A stretch of DNA of 64,000 nt from SZUA-430 sp040381215 (GCA_040381215.1 JBEIHO010000001.1:75134-139133), one strand, 5' to 3'; counted from the first letter of the stretch, positions 19,440-28,186 are shown. Notes: generated from the letters alone by a model not told the origin. Made by a program: numbers and translations.

Positions 19440-20179
19440 GGGACAGTCCCCTGCAACAGCTCCAGCGCCGCACGCGCGTCGAGCCTTCCGTCATAGAGCG
19501 CACGGCCACAGATGACGCCTGTGATATTGGGATGATTGAGCCCCTTGAGTGCACGCAAGTCTTCAAGCGAGCCCACGCCTCCGCTCGCAATCACCGAAAC
19601 GCGGCTGGCGCTGGCGATAAGAGCGGTTTCCTGGAGGTTCAACCCGACACCGGTTCCATCACGCGCGATGTCCGTATAAATGACGGCTGAGACACCGGCA
19701 TCTTCCAGTTGCCGCACGAGATCGACGGCGCGCAAGGTTGTCCCCTCGCCCCATCCCTGTATGGCAACCAACCCGTCCCGGGCATCAATGCCTACAACGA
19801 TGCGCCCGGGAAACAGGCGCGCCGCTTCGCGCACGAGAGGAGCATTGGTCACCGCCACCGTCCCGAGGATGACCCGGCTCACACCCAGCCCAAGCCAGTG
19901 CTCGATGGCCGGCAGCGATCGTATCCCGCCACCAAGCTGTACCGGCAAATTCCCGGCCGACAGCACGCTGCGTATCGCCTGCGTGTTGATGCTGTTGCCT
20001 GCGAATGCGCCGTCGAGATCGACGACATGAACCCAGCGAAACCCTTCCGCTGCAAAGCGCGCAGCTTGCGCGCCAGGATCCTCATTGAAGACCGTGGCAC
20101 TGCTCATTTCCCCGCGCAAGAGGCGTACGCACGCCCCACCCTTGAGATCGATCGCGGGATAGACGATCACGGCCGCCAC
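19433..20179 (-). CDS. hisA: ProFAR isomerase
   Basis: 248 residues from a GTG at 20179 that overlaps the hisH stop by 13 bp, suggesting coupled translation. The TIM-barrel signatures YPAIDLKGGACVRL (catalytic Asp) and the mid-barrel YTDIARDGTGVG (second Asp) match HisA, which performs the Amadori rearrangement of ProFAR to PRFAR. The phosphate loops GGGIRSL and SGGVGSLEDL are intact. The sequence is clearly homologous to the neighbouring HisF, as expected for these ancient paralogues. Confidence 0.95.
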   Translation of the reverse strand: MAAVIVYPAIDLKGGACVRLLRGEMSSATVFNEDPGAQAARFAAEGFRWVHVVDLDGAFAGNSINTQAIRSVLSAGNLPVQLGGGIRSLPAIEHWLGLGVSRVILGTVAVTNAPLVREAARLFPGRIVVGIDARDGLVAIQGWGEGTTLRAVDLVRQLEDAGVSAVIYTDIARDGTGVGLNLQETALIASASRVSVIASGGVGSLEDLRALKGLNHPNITGVICGRALYDGRLDARAALELLQGTVPC

Positions 20180-20823
20180 CTTGCAAAATTTGCAAGCAGC
20201 CTGAGACCCAGGGCCTGGCTCTTTTCAGGGTGGAATTGCGTGCCGATCATGTTGTCCCGTGCAACGGCCGCGACAATCCTCTCGCCATGCTCTGTCGTGG
20301 CAACCACATCGCGCTCATCCGCGCACCGAAAGTGAAAGCTATGGACAAAATAGGCATGCGATACGGCCGGGCCTGCCCCGACATGTGAAAGCACCGGATG
20401 TGGACGCTGCACCTTCAGTTCATTCCATCCCATATGCGGAACCTTGAGCTGCGACTGTCCTGTTTCAATCCTTACGACATCACCGCCAATCCATCCAAGG
20501 CCGGCTGTCCGTCCATGCTCCAGCCCCTGGTCTGCAAGCAACTGCATGCCGACGCAGATGCCCAGAAAAGGCTTTCCGTGCCCGATCACGGACGCCTCGA
20601 GGGCACGCCTCATGCCCTCGATCGTCTCCAAACCACGCATGCAGTCGGCGAAGGCCCCAACACCCGGAAGCACGACGCGCGTCGCGCGCATCACATCCTC
20701 GGGATGCGATGTGACGATGACGTCGCAATCCAGTCCCTCGTCGTGGATGGCGCGTAGCAGCGCCTTCTCCACCGAGCGCAGGTTGCCCGATCCGTAATCG
20801 ATGATGACCAGACGCTCAGTCAT
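20167..20823 (-). CDS. hisH: Imidazole glycerol phosphate synthase glutamine amidotransferase subunit
   Basis: 218 residues. It is a class I glutamine amidotransferase with N-terminal VIIDYGSGNLRSVEKAL, nucleophile Cys in PFLGICVGMQLL, and the His-x-Glu pair in GTQFHPEKSQ. HisH releases ammonia from glutamine and channels it through the HisF barrel. The ATG at 20823 lies 18 bp after the hisB stop, so hisBHAF form one operon. Confidence 0.96.
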   Translation of the reverse strand: MTERLVIIDYGSGNLRSVEKALLRAIHDEGLDCDVIVTSHPEDVMRATRVVLPGVGAFADCMRGLETIEGMRRALEASVIGHGKPFLGICVGMQLLADQGLEHGRTAGLGWIGGDVVRIETGQSQLKVPHMGWNELKVQRPHPVLSHVGAGPAVSHAYFVHSFHFRCADERDVVATTEHGERIVAAVARDNMIGTQFHPEKSQALGLRLLANFARWRP

Positions 20824-20841
20824 GAGCCACGTCGCACGACA

Positions 20842-21435
20842 TTATCCGCCCAGACTGCCCTTCGTGCTCGGTACACGGCCTGCCTGGCGCGGGTCAGCTT
20901 CGAGCGCCTCGCGCAAGGCCCGCGCACAGGCCTTGAAGCAGCTCTCGGCAATATGATGGTTGTTCTCGCCATGGAGATTTTCAATGTGAAGCGTGAGCCC
21001 GGCATTCTGCGACAACGCCTGGAACCACTCCTTGAACAACTCGGTATCCATTTCGCCGAGCTTGGCGCGACTGAACGAAACCTTCCAGATGAAATAGGGT
21101 CGTCCGGAAACATCCACCGCACACCGCGTCAGCGTCTCGTCCATCGGGATCAAGGCCGAACCGAAACGACGGATCCCGCGAAGCTCGCCAAGCGCCTGGG
21201 CAATCGCCTGCCCGATGACGATACCCGTGTCCTCGGTCGTATGGTGGAAGTCGATATGTGTATCGCCTTTGGCGCGCACGTGAAGGTCGATGCCCGAATG
21301 CTTCGCGAAACTCTCCAGCATATGGTCCAGGAAGCCAATCCCGGTGCTGATGTCGAAATTCCCCGACCCGTCAAGGTCGAGGCTGACCGAAATTTCCGTT
21401 TCCCGCGTCTTGCGTTCGACAGATGCTTTGCGCAT
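20842..21435 (-). CDS. hisB: Imidazoleglycerol-phosphate dehydratase
   Basis: 197 residues from ATG 21435, which has an AAGGATG Shine-Dalgarno about 10 bases upstream; the frame stays open to 21522, overlapping hslV's start, but that extension is not conserved-looking. The two manganese-binding motifs typical of monofunctional HisB are present: HIDFHHTTEDTG and NNHHIAESCFKA. It lacks the HAD phosphatase domain of enteric HisB, as expected for alphaproteobacteria. It is first in hisBHAF and is transcribed divergently from hslV across 86 bp, a classic alphaproteobacterial arrangement. Confidence 0.95.
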   Translation of the reverse strand: MRKASVERKTRETEISVSLDLDGSGNFDISTGIGFLDHMLESFAKHSGIDLHVRAKGDTHIDFHHTTEDTGIVIGQAIAQALGELRGIRRFGSALIPMDETLTRCAVDVSGRPYFIWKVSFSRAKLGEMDTELFKEWFQALSQNAGLTLHIENLHGENNHHIAESCFKACARALREALEADPRQAGRVPSTKGSLGG

Positions 21436-21521
21436 GTAACATTCATCCTTGGGGACACCGGCACAGGCAGCCGACACCCTTTGTCTTGGAAAAGCCCTAA
21501 CAATGCGCGAAGGGAGACGCA

Positions 21522-22079
21522 ATGCCGACGAATGACGCTACGTACGGCAACGGCATCTGGCGCCGGACGACGATCCTCTCGGTGCGCAAGAATGGCCGTG
21601 TGGTCGTGGCCGGTGACGGTCAGGTAAGCCTGGGTCCTACCGTCATGAAAGCCAATGCACGCAAGGTCCGGCGCCTGTCGGGCGGGCGTGTCATTGCCGG
21701 ATTTGCAGGCGCGACCGCCGACGCCTTCACCCTGTTCGAGCGTCTGGAAGGCAAGCTCGAGACCTACCCCGGCAACCTGACCCGTGCCGCGGTCGAGCTC
21801 GCAAAGGACTGGCGTACGGACCGTTACCTGCGTCGCCTCGAAGCCATGCTGGCAGTCGCCGACAGCCAGGTAAGCCTCATCCTGTCGGGAACGGGCGACG
21901 TGGTCGAACCCGAAGACGGACTGATTGGCATAGGCTCAGGCGGCAACTTTGCGCTGGCAGCCGCACGCGCCCTCTTCCCGATGGAACTGGAAGCGGAGGA
22001 AATTGTACGGCGCTCGATGAAGATTGCCGCAGACCTCTGCGTCTACACCAACCACGAAATCACACTCGAAACACTTTGA
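21522..22079 (+). CDS. hslV: ATP-dependent protease subunit HslV (ClpQ)
   Basis: 185 residues. The proteasome-like core starts at TTILSVRKNGRVVVAGDGQ, and the nucleophile threonine of the mature enzyme corresponds to Thr16. The 15 residues before it (MPTNDATYGNGIWRR) form a short propeptide that must be removed, unlike E. coli HslV where Thr follows Met1; alphaproteobacterial HslV commonly has such an extension. HslV dodecamers degrade proteins unfolded by HslU. hslU starts 6 bp downstream, and the his operon diverges upstream. Confidence 0.95.
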   Translation: MPTNDATYGNGIWRRTTILSVRKNGRVVVAGDGQVSLGPTVMKANARKVRRLSGGRVIAGFAGATADAFTLFERLEGKLETYPGNLTRAAVELAKDWRTDRYLRRLEAMLAVADSQVSLILSGTGDVVEPEDGLIGIGSGGNFALAAARALFPMELEAEEIVRRSMKIAADLCVYTNHEITLETL

Positions 22080-22085
22080 TCTCCC

Positions 22086-23396
22086 ATGAGCGCCCTCACC
22101 CCCCGGCAGATAGTCAGTGAACTTGATCGCTACATCGTAGGCCAGGCCGCCGCCAAGCGCGCCGTCGCCATCGCCTTGCGCAACCGCTGGCGGCGTCAGC
22201 AATTGCCCGCAGGCTTGAAGGAGGAGGTTCTGCCCAAGAACATCCTCATGATCGGGCCCACCGGCGTAGGCAAGACGGAGATCTCGCGCAGGCTGGCAAG
22301 ACTTGCCGATGCCCCCTTCCTCAAGATCGAAGCGACCAAGTTCACCGAAGTGGGATATGTCGGTCGCGACGTCGAGCAGATCATTCGGGATTTGCTCGAG
22401 ATCGGTATTGCCTCGGTTCGCGCCCGTCGTCACAAGGATGTGAAGGCGCGCGCCGAGAAAGCGGCAGAAGATCGCGTCCTCGACGCCCTCGTGGGAACAA
22501 GCGCTTCAGAAACAACCCGCGACGCCTTTCGCAACCGCCTGCGCAATGGCGACCTCGACGACAAGGAAATCGAGCTCCAGCTGAACGAAACAGCAGGGTT
22601 CCCGGCATTCGAGTTGCCAGGCATGCCCGGCGCGCAGATGGGAATGCTCAACCTCAATGACATGCTCGGCAAGGCCCTTGGCGGTCGCCAACGCCACCGC
22701 AAGATGAAGGTGGCCGACGCCTATGCACCGCTCATAGCAGAGGAATCCGACAGGCTGGTCGACAACGACGCCTTGATACAGGAAGCCGTGAGGACCGTTG
22801 AAAATGACGGCATCGTCTTTCTCGATGAGATAGACAAGATCTGCGCACGCGAAGGAACCCAGCGTGGAGGCGGCGACGTCAGCCGCGAAGGGGTCCAGCG
22901 AGACCTTCTGCCTCTCATCGAGGGCACCACAGTAAGCACCAAGCACGGACCGGTGAAGACCGATCACATTCTCTTCATCGCGTCAGGCGCGTTCCACATC
23001 GCAAAACCATCGGACCTTCTGCCGGAGTTGCAGGGACGCCTTCCCATCCGTGTCGAGCTTCAGGCTCTCACCCGCGACGACTTCCGGCGCATCCTGACTG
23101 AGCCCGAGGCCAGCCTGATCAAGCAATACAAGGCCCTGATGGCAACCGAAGGAGTGGAGCTCGACTTCACCGATGACGGGATCGACGCGCTCGCAGATGC
23201 CGCGGCGGAAGTGAACGCAGGGGTGGAAAACATCGGCGCGCGCAGGTTGCAGACTGTGATGGAGCGCGTGCTGGAAGAAGTAAGCTTCCACGCGCCCGAC
23301 AGCCGCAATGCACGCATAACGATAGATCGCACTTTCGTGCAGAGAGAAATTGGCTCATTGGCTAAGAATGCGGACCTGTCACGCTTCATACTTTGA
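22086..23396 (+). CDS. hslU: ATP-dependent protease ATPase subunit HslU (ClpY)
   Basis: 436 residues. It begins LTPRQIVSELDRYIVGQ, with Walker A GPTGVGKTE at 57-65, the pore motif GYVGRD (KFTEVGYVGRDVEQI) that grips substrate, Walker B GIVFLDEIDKI, and an intermediate domain rich in Asp/Glu/Met at ~110-240. The C-terminus DLSRFIL is the conserved tail that docks into HslV and triggers its activity. It is co-transcribed with hslV. Confidence 0.97.
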   Translation: MSALTPRQIVSELDRYIVGQAAAKRAVAIALRNRWRRQQLPAGLKEEVLPKNILMIGPTGVGKTEISRRLARLADAPFLKIEATKFTEVGYVGRDVEQIIRDLLEIGIASVRARRHKDVKARAEKAAEDRVLDALVGTSASETTRDAFRNRLRNGDLDDKEIELQLNETAGFPAFELPGMPGAQMGMLNLNDMLGKALGGRQRHRKMKVADAYAPLIAEESDRLVDNDALIQEAVRTVENDGIVFLDEIDKICAREGTQRGGGDVSREGVQRDLLPLIEGTTVSTKHGPVKTDHILFIASGAFHIAKPSDLLPELQGRLPIRVELQALTRDDFRRILTEPEASLIKQYKALMATEGVELDFTDDGIDALADAAAEVNAGVENIGARRLQTVMERVLEEVSFHAPDSRNARITIDRTFVQREIGSLAKNADLSRFIL

Positions 23397-23407
23397 CGCG
23401 AAAATAT

Positions 23408-23416
23408 TGATCCACA
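23408..23416 (+). promoter_or_regulatory. DnaA-box-like nonamer TGATCCACA
   Basis: TGATCCACA lies 12 bp after the hslU stop in an AT-richer stretch (AAAATATTGATCCACAC). It matches the Caulobacter-type DnaA box and differs by one base from the E. coli consensus TTATCCACA. A single nonamer can occur by chance, so function is uncertain. Confidence 0.35.
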
Positions 23417-23481
23417 CACCCGACAGGCGAAGGCAAAACAACAGCAAAATCGCGCTCTAAACTGTTGATAAAGCTCGCCTT

Positions 23482-23504
23482 CCTGAACGCTTCAGGCTAG
23501 TTTT
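23482..23504 (+). terminator. Weak hairpin downstream of hslVU
   Basis: CCTGAA (23482-23487), loop CGC, TTCAGG (23491-23496), then CTAGTTTT: a 6-bp stem followed by four Ts. It lies between hslU and the fusion gene and may end the hslVU transcript, but the stem is short. Confidence 0.4.
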
Positions 23505-23573
23505 CGCACCTGGGCAGCGAGACCGGCCCTCCCATCCCCGGGGTTGCCGCGTCCGCTGGAATTGGGGACGCGG

Positions 23574-25622
23574 GTGAGCAAGCGCAACCTCTTCGTAAGT
23601 TTTGCCGAAAGCGACGGCGGTCATTCCTATCTGGCAATGCGTTCAATGCTGGATGCAAACAGCATAGGACATTTGCTGTTCAGGACGACCGTGGCAGACG
23701 TCCTGGATACGGTGATAGCCGGCCAGGCGAACTTCGCCGTCGTGCCCTTCTACAACTCGATCACCCAGTGGGATGGCGCCACGGTGAAGGCACTGGCATC
23801 GGGACAGTTTGAAGTCCATGCGCAGATGTGCATGCCAGTCAGCTACGTGCTCGCAGCGCACAAGCAGTACATGAACGAGTTTGTCGAACGCTACCGCGCG
23901 CTGTCACCGCGGGATGAAGGCAAGGCAGAGCTGTCAGCAGAACGCGCAAAGAAGATCTACACGCGCTTCCTGACCCGCATCTTCGTCAACGCCCAGACTG
24001 AAGAACAGTACCGCGGCCGGCTGATCCGTCCCGACATGGCGCAGGCCACCCTCGAGCACACGCGCAATCCGCTCCGCGTGCTCGAGGAAATCTCACGCAA
24101 CGAACTCGTCAAGGACCTCCAATGGGGCGCCCCGCGCCACAGCAGGCCCCAGCGCGAACAAGGCTACGGCGGCACGCCCTACTTCATGGAGCTCGCAGCC
24201 GCAAGGCCCGGCACGATCTCCGAGCTCAATGTTCCGGCCGTTCTGATTGCATCCGGTCTCCTCGACGCGCGGCAGGACAACGATGGTTGGGATCGTCATG
24301 GATCCGTCGGCGAAATCCTGTCTTTGCTGAAGAACCTCCTCGAACTGCTGGATGTCTATTCCTTCGGCGCACCCGACATGCCCGAAAACAAGACGAAATA
24401 TCTCCTGCTGTCGAAGAAGGGGACCAAACTGCCGTCAGGCGCGCTTCTCCCCCTGCCCGAGAAATCGGAAACGCGGACCATGGTGCTCGCGCGCACGAAT
24501 TACCGCGCTTCAAGCGCCGACCAGTGGCGACGACCGCTTGAACGCATCGAAAAACGCACAAGCACGACCGACTACGTTTTCGATCGGGCTCCGATCCCCG
24601 TCGAGGGCACAGGTCACCCTGTATTCCTCTTCGAGGGCGGAAAGGCCAGGCCATCCGGCCTCAAGGCCGCATGGAAAATGACCGGCTGGTTCTCCTCGAA
24701 GACTGCCGCAGGCTCCTTCCAGGAAAAGATGGAGCGCAAGCCAGAGCCGAAACCCGAGAAGGGATCACCGGACGATCACACGCTTGTCTACATCGGTGAA
24801 TACAAGTCCTGGTGCGCCCCCTCGAACGGCCACGCCGAGACATGCGCGTGCACCGCGACACCGGTTGCCGCAAAAGATGATGACGACGGGCTGCCAGTGG
24901 GCAGGATCCTCTTGTTTGCCGGTGGCGCGCTTCTGGGCTTCCTGCTGTGCCTCGCCGCTGGTTACTTCACCGCGGGATCGGGCCCAGCCTCATCTGCTGG
25001 CACGGCAACCTACGAACCGCCCGTCATGGCACCACCTCTGCCGCCATTGCCGGCGCCAGCAGCCAATGGACAGGCAACTACTCCGGCTTCAGGCAGCTAT
25101 CCCGGCTACGGGCAAACCGCGCCCGCAGCCACGCCGCCGCAACCGGCACAGCCCACACCGCCCTATCCTTCATACAACGTCGCGCCGCAGCACAGCGCCG
25201 CGGTAGGCGGCAAGACCAATTCACCCCAGGCCAGCACCCAGCCGCTGCTCGCCCCCCCTGCCCGGCCAGCACTGCTGCACGTCGCCTTCAGCGAAGCGAA
25301 GGCAAATCTGACCCGGGAAAGCTTCAATGTTCTCGCATCGGCCGCAAGCCAGGCGCTTCAGACCAACCGTGACGTCAGCATCCGCATCTTCGCCATCGGC
25401 CAGCGCGAGACGGATGCAGGCTTGTGGCGTCGAAGGTTGAACGCAGTGAAGGACGAGCTTGTACGCCTGGGCGTTCCGGTTTCCCGCATGCGTTCGGAGG
25501 GCACAGGCCCCTACATCATCAGGATCCTGAAAACGCCAAGCGCAGGTCCGCAGCGACCGGCTGCGGCTCTCGACCGCGCCCTTGAACTGGATTCCCTGGA
25601 TGACCCCTTCTCGAGCGATTGA
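23574..25622 (+). CDS. Prephenate-dehydratase-like / transmembrane / OmpA-like fusion protein
   Basis: 682 residues from GTG 23574 with GGGGA just upstream. Residues ~4-280 follow the bilobal PDT fold: FVSFAESDGGHSYLAMRSM, ADVLDTVIAGQANFAVVPFYNS and, near the end, NKTKYLLLSKKG where PDTs have the catalytic Thr-Arg-Phe. Here the ENS glutamate is Tyr60 and TRF is TKY (274-276), so dehydratase activity is doubtful. Residues ~300-355 could be an ACT-like remnant. Cysteines 414, 424 and 426 precede a single transmembrane helix (~442-467), then a Pro-rich linker (~480-565) and an OmpA/MotB-like domain (~567-652, FSEAKANLTRESFNVLASAA to RMRSEGTGPYIIRI). Predicted topology: PDT-like part in the cytoplasm, OmpA-like part in the periplasm. 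Function unknown; a ligand-sensing envelope protein is my inference. Confidence 0.8.
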   Translation: MSKRNLFVSFAESDGGHSYLAMRSMLDANSIGHLLFRTTVADVLDTVIAGQANFAVVPFYNSITQWDGATVKALASGQFEVHAQMCMPVSYVLAAHKQYMNEFVERYRALSPRDEGKAELSAERAKKIYTRFLTRIFVNAQTEEQYRGRLIRPDMAQATLEHTRNPLRVLEEISRNELVKDLQWGAPRHSRPQREQGYGGTPYFMELAAARPGTISELNVPAVLIASGLLDARQDNDGWDRHGSVGEILSLLKNLLELLDVYSFGAPDMPENKTKYLLLSKKGTKLPSGALLPLPEKSETRTMVLARTNYRASSADQWRRPLERIEKRTSTTDYVFDRAPIPVEGTGHPVFLFEGGKARPSGLKAAWKMTGWFSSKTAAGSFQEKMERKPEPKPEKGSPDDHTLVYIGEYKSWCAPSNGHAETCACTATPVAAKDDDDGLPVGRILLFAGGALLGFLLCLAAGYFTAGSGPASSAGTATYEPPVMAPPLPPLPAPAANGQATTPASGSYPGYGQTAPAATPPQPAQPTPPYPSYNVAPQHSAAVGGKTNSPQASTQPLLAPPARPALLHVAFSEAKANLTRESFNVLASAASQALQTNRDVSIRIFAIGQRETDAGLWRRRLNAVKDELVRLGVPVSRMRSEGTGPYIIRILKTPSAGPQRPAAALDRALELDSLDDPFSSD

Positions 25623-25637
25623 TCCGTGAACGGATCA
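25620..25637. terminator. Palindromic hairpin spanning two convergent stop codons
   Basis: TGATCCGT (25620-25627), GA, ACGGATCA (25630-25637) is a perfect 8-bp inverted repeat. Its two ends are the TGA stop of the fusion gene (plus) and the TGA stop of smr (minus). It could act as a bidirectional terminator or 3'-end protector; there is no T-run. Confidence 0.45.
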
Positions 25638-26240
25638 TCGCTTGAGCAGCACATCTGACCGCGCACGCACGCGCTTCAGGTAGACATAGAGCGCCCCGCC
25701 CCCGCCATGACGCACATGTGCTTCGGCAACACCGGTCACGTGGCGCTTGAGCTCACCCTCGGCAAGCCATCGCGGTACAAGGCTTCGCAGCAGCCCGCGT
25801 GTTCCATCATGCATCCAGTTCGTTGCATCCCCATGCTGTCCCGCTGAGGCCGAACCCTTGCCGGTAACCACCAGCACACAACGCAAGCCGCCGTCATGGG
25901 CACGATGAATGAAGGTCACAAGTCTTGCATGGGCCTGCACTTGCGTCAGTCCGTGCAGGTCAATCTTGGCCTCTGGCTGAACCTTGCCCTCCGACAACCG
26001 GCGCAGCGTGGAACCATCGAGGCGATCCACCGCTGCAGGTTTATGTCGCTCGACCCGCTGTTCGCCAGAAAGCCCCGGCGTCTTCGCCGGACCAGGCGAG
26101 GACACATGCGACTGTTTTGCTTGAGGCCCTGCCCCAGCCTGTACAGGGACCTTTCGACGCCTGCGCTTTACGGGAACGACTTCTCGCATCGCCTGCTCCC
26201 AGAGCTGGATCTCGCCCTGCGTGGGATCTCGACGCTTCAT
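25635..26240 (-). CDS. Smr-domain endonuclease-like protein
   Basis: 201 residues. The C-terminal half is a small MutS-related domain with the DLHG motif at 94-97 (AKIDLHGLTQVQAHARL) and TGKG at 126-129, followed by RSLVPRWL. Stand-alone Smr proteins nick branched DNA or cleave RNA, including in ribosome collision rescue. The first ~85 residues are basic and low complexity (VKRRRRKVPV), perhaps nucleic-acid binding. It lies 9 bp after mltA in a timA-mltA-smr operon common in alphaproteobacteria. Confidence 0.9.
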   Translation of the reverse strand: MKRRDPTQGEIQLWEQAMREVVPVKRRRRKVPVQAGAGPQAKQSHVSSPGPAKTPGLSGEQRVERHKPAAVDRLDGSTLRRLSEGKVQPEAKIDLHGLTQVQAHARLVTFIHRAHDGGLRCVLVVTGKGSASAGQHGDATNWMHDGTRGLLRSLVPRWLAEGELKRHVTGVAEAHVRHGGGGALYVYLKRVRARSDVLLKR

Positions 26241-26249
26241 CGGGAATAC

Positions 26250-27470
26250 TCAATCAAGCTTGCTGACCAGGGCTTTGGGAAGAAGAACGTGAAGCCGGCC
26301 CTTGTGGGCCATGCGGCCAGCGATGCTCTCTGCACGCGCGCCCGCACCCCAATAGACATCACCCCTGATCGGTCCCCGTATCGCGCCGCCCGTATCTTGC
26401 GCAATGAACAACCGGCGCAGGTCGACATCATCCGCATCCGCATTCTCTCCGGGCGAGCGACCATCCACCCACATCGGGACGCCCAGCGCATGGAACCGGA
26501 GATCAACCGCAAGGCTCGCCTCCGGCGTTAGAGGCACACCCTGCGCGCCGTTGGCTCCGACAGAAGGGTCTCCCAGAGGCACTTCCTTGAAGAAGACGTA
26601 GGATGCATTCTCGCTCATCAAGGCGTCCGCCTTCTCGGGATTGGCCACAAGCCAGGCCCGAATGCTCTGCATCGACAGGGCTTCGCGCTGGATCTCGCCC
26701 CTGTCCACAAGCACCCGACCGATCGCCGTGTAGGCATGCCCATTCTGCCCATCATAGGCAGCCCGGATGCTCTCGCCCGTATCAAGTTTGATGCGCCCGG
26801 ATCCCTGGATGTGCAGGAAGAAGGCGCCCACCGCGTCATCTACGAATACCAGGGGCGTGGCAGCGCTTCCCGCTGCCTGCGAGACAATCTCGCGACGAGC
26901 AGCGAAGGGAACGAGCCGCCCGCCTTCCACCCGTCCAGCAACGCGCTCTCCTTTGAGATGCGGTCTGAACTGTCCCAGGTCCACTTCGACGAGGTCAGCT
27001 GGCCGCTGGTGAAGAGGCGTCATGAAACGCCCGCCACGCTGGCGGCTGCCGTTGAGTTCAGGCTCGTAATATCCCGTGAACAGCCCTTTTTCCTCATCGC
27101 CATTCAGCGCCTGAACGACGCCGAACCCGCTTTCGAAGAAGGCGCGGGCCTCGCCGTCCGTCTTCACCGGCTGCGCACCGGCAGCCCGGCATGCCTCCTG
27201 CCAGTCAGCAACAGTGCCGTAGGCCTTGTCACCACCCAGGGGGGAGCTTGGCAATCGCACGGCTAGCGAGCGGCAGGATCTCAGGTATGCGCCATGGGCT
27301 GCTAGAAAAGCGCCCTCGCCCCAACCTTCAAGGGCTGAAAACGACGAGCGCTTGAATGCCAGCGTCGGTTCCCTCGCGGGACCGGTCTGACCGGGCTTGT
27401 CGGCCACGGGAACGCAAGCGGCAACAGACAGTGCCAACAGCACAGCGTTGGCATGGCGAAGCATCTTCAT
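26250..27470 (-). CDS. mltA: Membrane-bound lytic murein transglycosylase A
   Basis: 406 residues. The N-terminus has a lipobox ending at Cys19 (LLALSVAAC), so this is a lipoprotein probably sent to the outer membrane. The MltA double-psi barrel is recognisable from GLFTGYYEPELNGS and the C-terminal 3D domain LFIAQDTGGAIRGPIRGDVYWG carrying the catalytic aspartate. The enzyme cleaves glycan strands to form 1,6-anhydromuropeptides, remodelling peptidoglycan. It is preceded 14 bp upstream by the Tim44-domain gene and followed by smr. Confidence 0.93.
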   Translation of the reverse strand: MKMLRHANAVLLALSVAACVPVADKPGQTGPAREPTLAFKRSSFSALEGWGEGAFLAAHGAYLRSCRSLAVRLPSSPLGGDKAYGTVADWQEACRAAGAQPVKTDGEARAFFESGFGVVQALNGDEEKGLFTGYYEPELNGSRQRGGRFMTPLHQRPADLVEVDLGQFRPHLKGERVAGRVEGGRLVPFAARREIVSQAAGSAATPLVFVDDAVGAFFLHIQGSGRIKLDTGESIRAAYDGQNGHAYTAIGRVLVDRGEIQREALSMQSIRAWLVANPEKADALMSENASYVFFKEVPLGDPSVGANGAQGVPLTPEASLAVDLRFHALGVPMWVDGRSPGENADADDVDLRRLFIAQDTGGAIRGPIRGDVYWGAGARAESIAGRMAHKGRLHVLLPKALVSKLD

Positions 27471-27484
27471 GGCTCGAGCTTATG

Positions 27485-28186
27485 CTATGCAGCGCCTGCC
27501 GTGGCAACCAGCTTCCAATTCGGATCGGCCGAGCGCGTATCGCGCGCAAACGTCCAGATATCAGTGACCTCCCGGACCACCCCGGCAGCGCCTTCAACGA
27601 CGACGCCAGCAGCATCGCGGGTTGCCGTGATGAGCTCGGAGACAAACTTCACGGTGATCTCTGACACGCGTCCCTTCAGGCGCGCATCTTCAAGCATGGC
27701 AGACTTGAGCCCGACAAACCCGAACTCGACACGATGCCCGGCCTTCTCGCGCGCACTGATGGCTCCCTCGAAGCTCTGCAGCACATCGTCCGCCAGAAGC
27801 GGGCGCAGCTGGGCGCGATCGCCATCGGCATAGGCTTTGACGATCATCTCATGCGCCACTTTGGCTCCCTCGACGAAGGCATCGGCATCGAAGTCAGGAT
27901 CGTCGCCGCGGATCGCATTGAGACCGGCAGCGACCGGCGAATTCGCATCGATCGAGTTCAGAACGCTGTGACGCGGGCGAACCGGCGCAGCCTCCCGGGC
28001 GCGTGGCAGTGCAATGACGTTATCCTCGCCCTTCGAACTGCTCTGCCTGCGAGGCTCGATGCTCTCCCGACGGCTGACCGGCGGAGGTTCGTTCCCCGTC
28101 CTGCGGCCAAGCACAGTGTAGATGCGATAGCCGATGAAGGCCGCTATGCCTGCAAGGAAGAGGATTTCGATTTCCGCTGCGCCCAT
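27485..28186 (-). CDS. Tim44-domain membrane protein (TimA-like)
   Basis: 233 residues from ATG 28186 with a GGACAGGTG Shine-Dalgarno; the longer open frame to 28243 is not needed. Residues ~5-22 (IEILFLAGIAAFIGYRIY) form one transmembrane helix, followed by a basic, low-complexity linker. The C-terminal ~140 residues match Tim44/TimA, including FVEGAKVAHEMIVKAYADGD and the final VTDIWTFARDTRSADPNWKLVAT. Mitochondrial Tim44 recruits Hsp70 to the import channel; the alphaproteobacterial homologue is thought to act at the inner membrane with an unclear role. It is first in the timA-mltA-smr operon, divergent from secB, which fits an export context. Confidence 0.9.
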   Translation of the reverse strand: MGAAEIEILFLAGIAAFIGYRIYTVLGRRTGNEPPPVSRRESIEPRRQSSSKGEDNVIALPRAREAAPVRPRHSVLNSIDANSPVAAGLNAIRGDDPDFDADAFVEGAKVAHEMIVKAYADGDRAQLRPLLADDVLQSFEGAISAREKAGHRVEFGFVGLKSAMLEDARLKGRVSEITVKFVSELITATRDAAGVVVEGAAGVVREVTDIWTFARDTRSADPNWKLVATAGAA

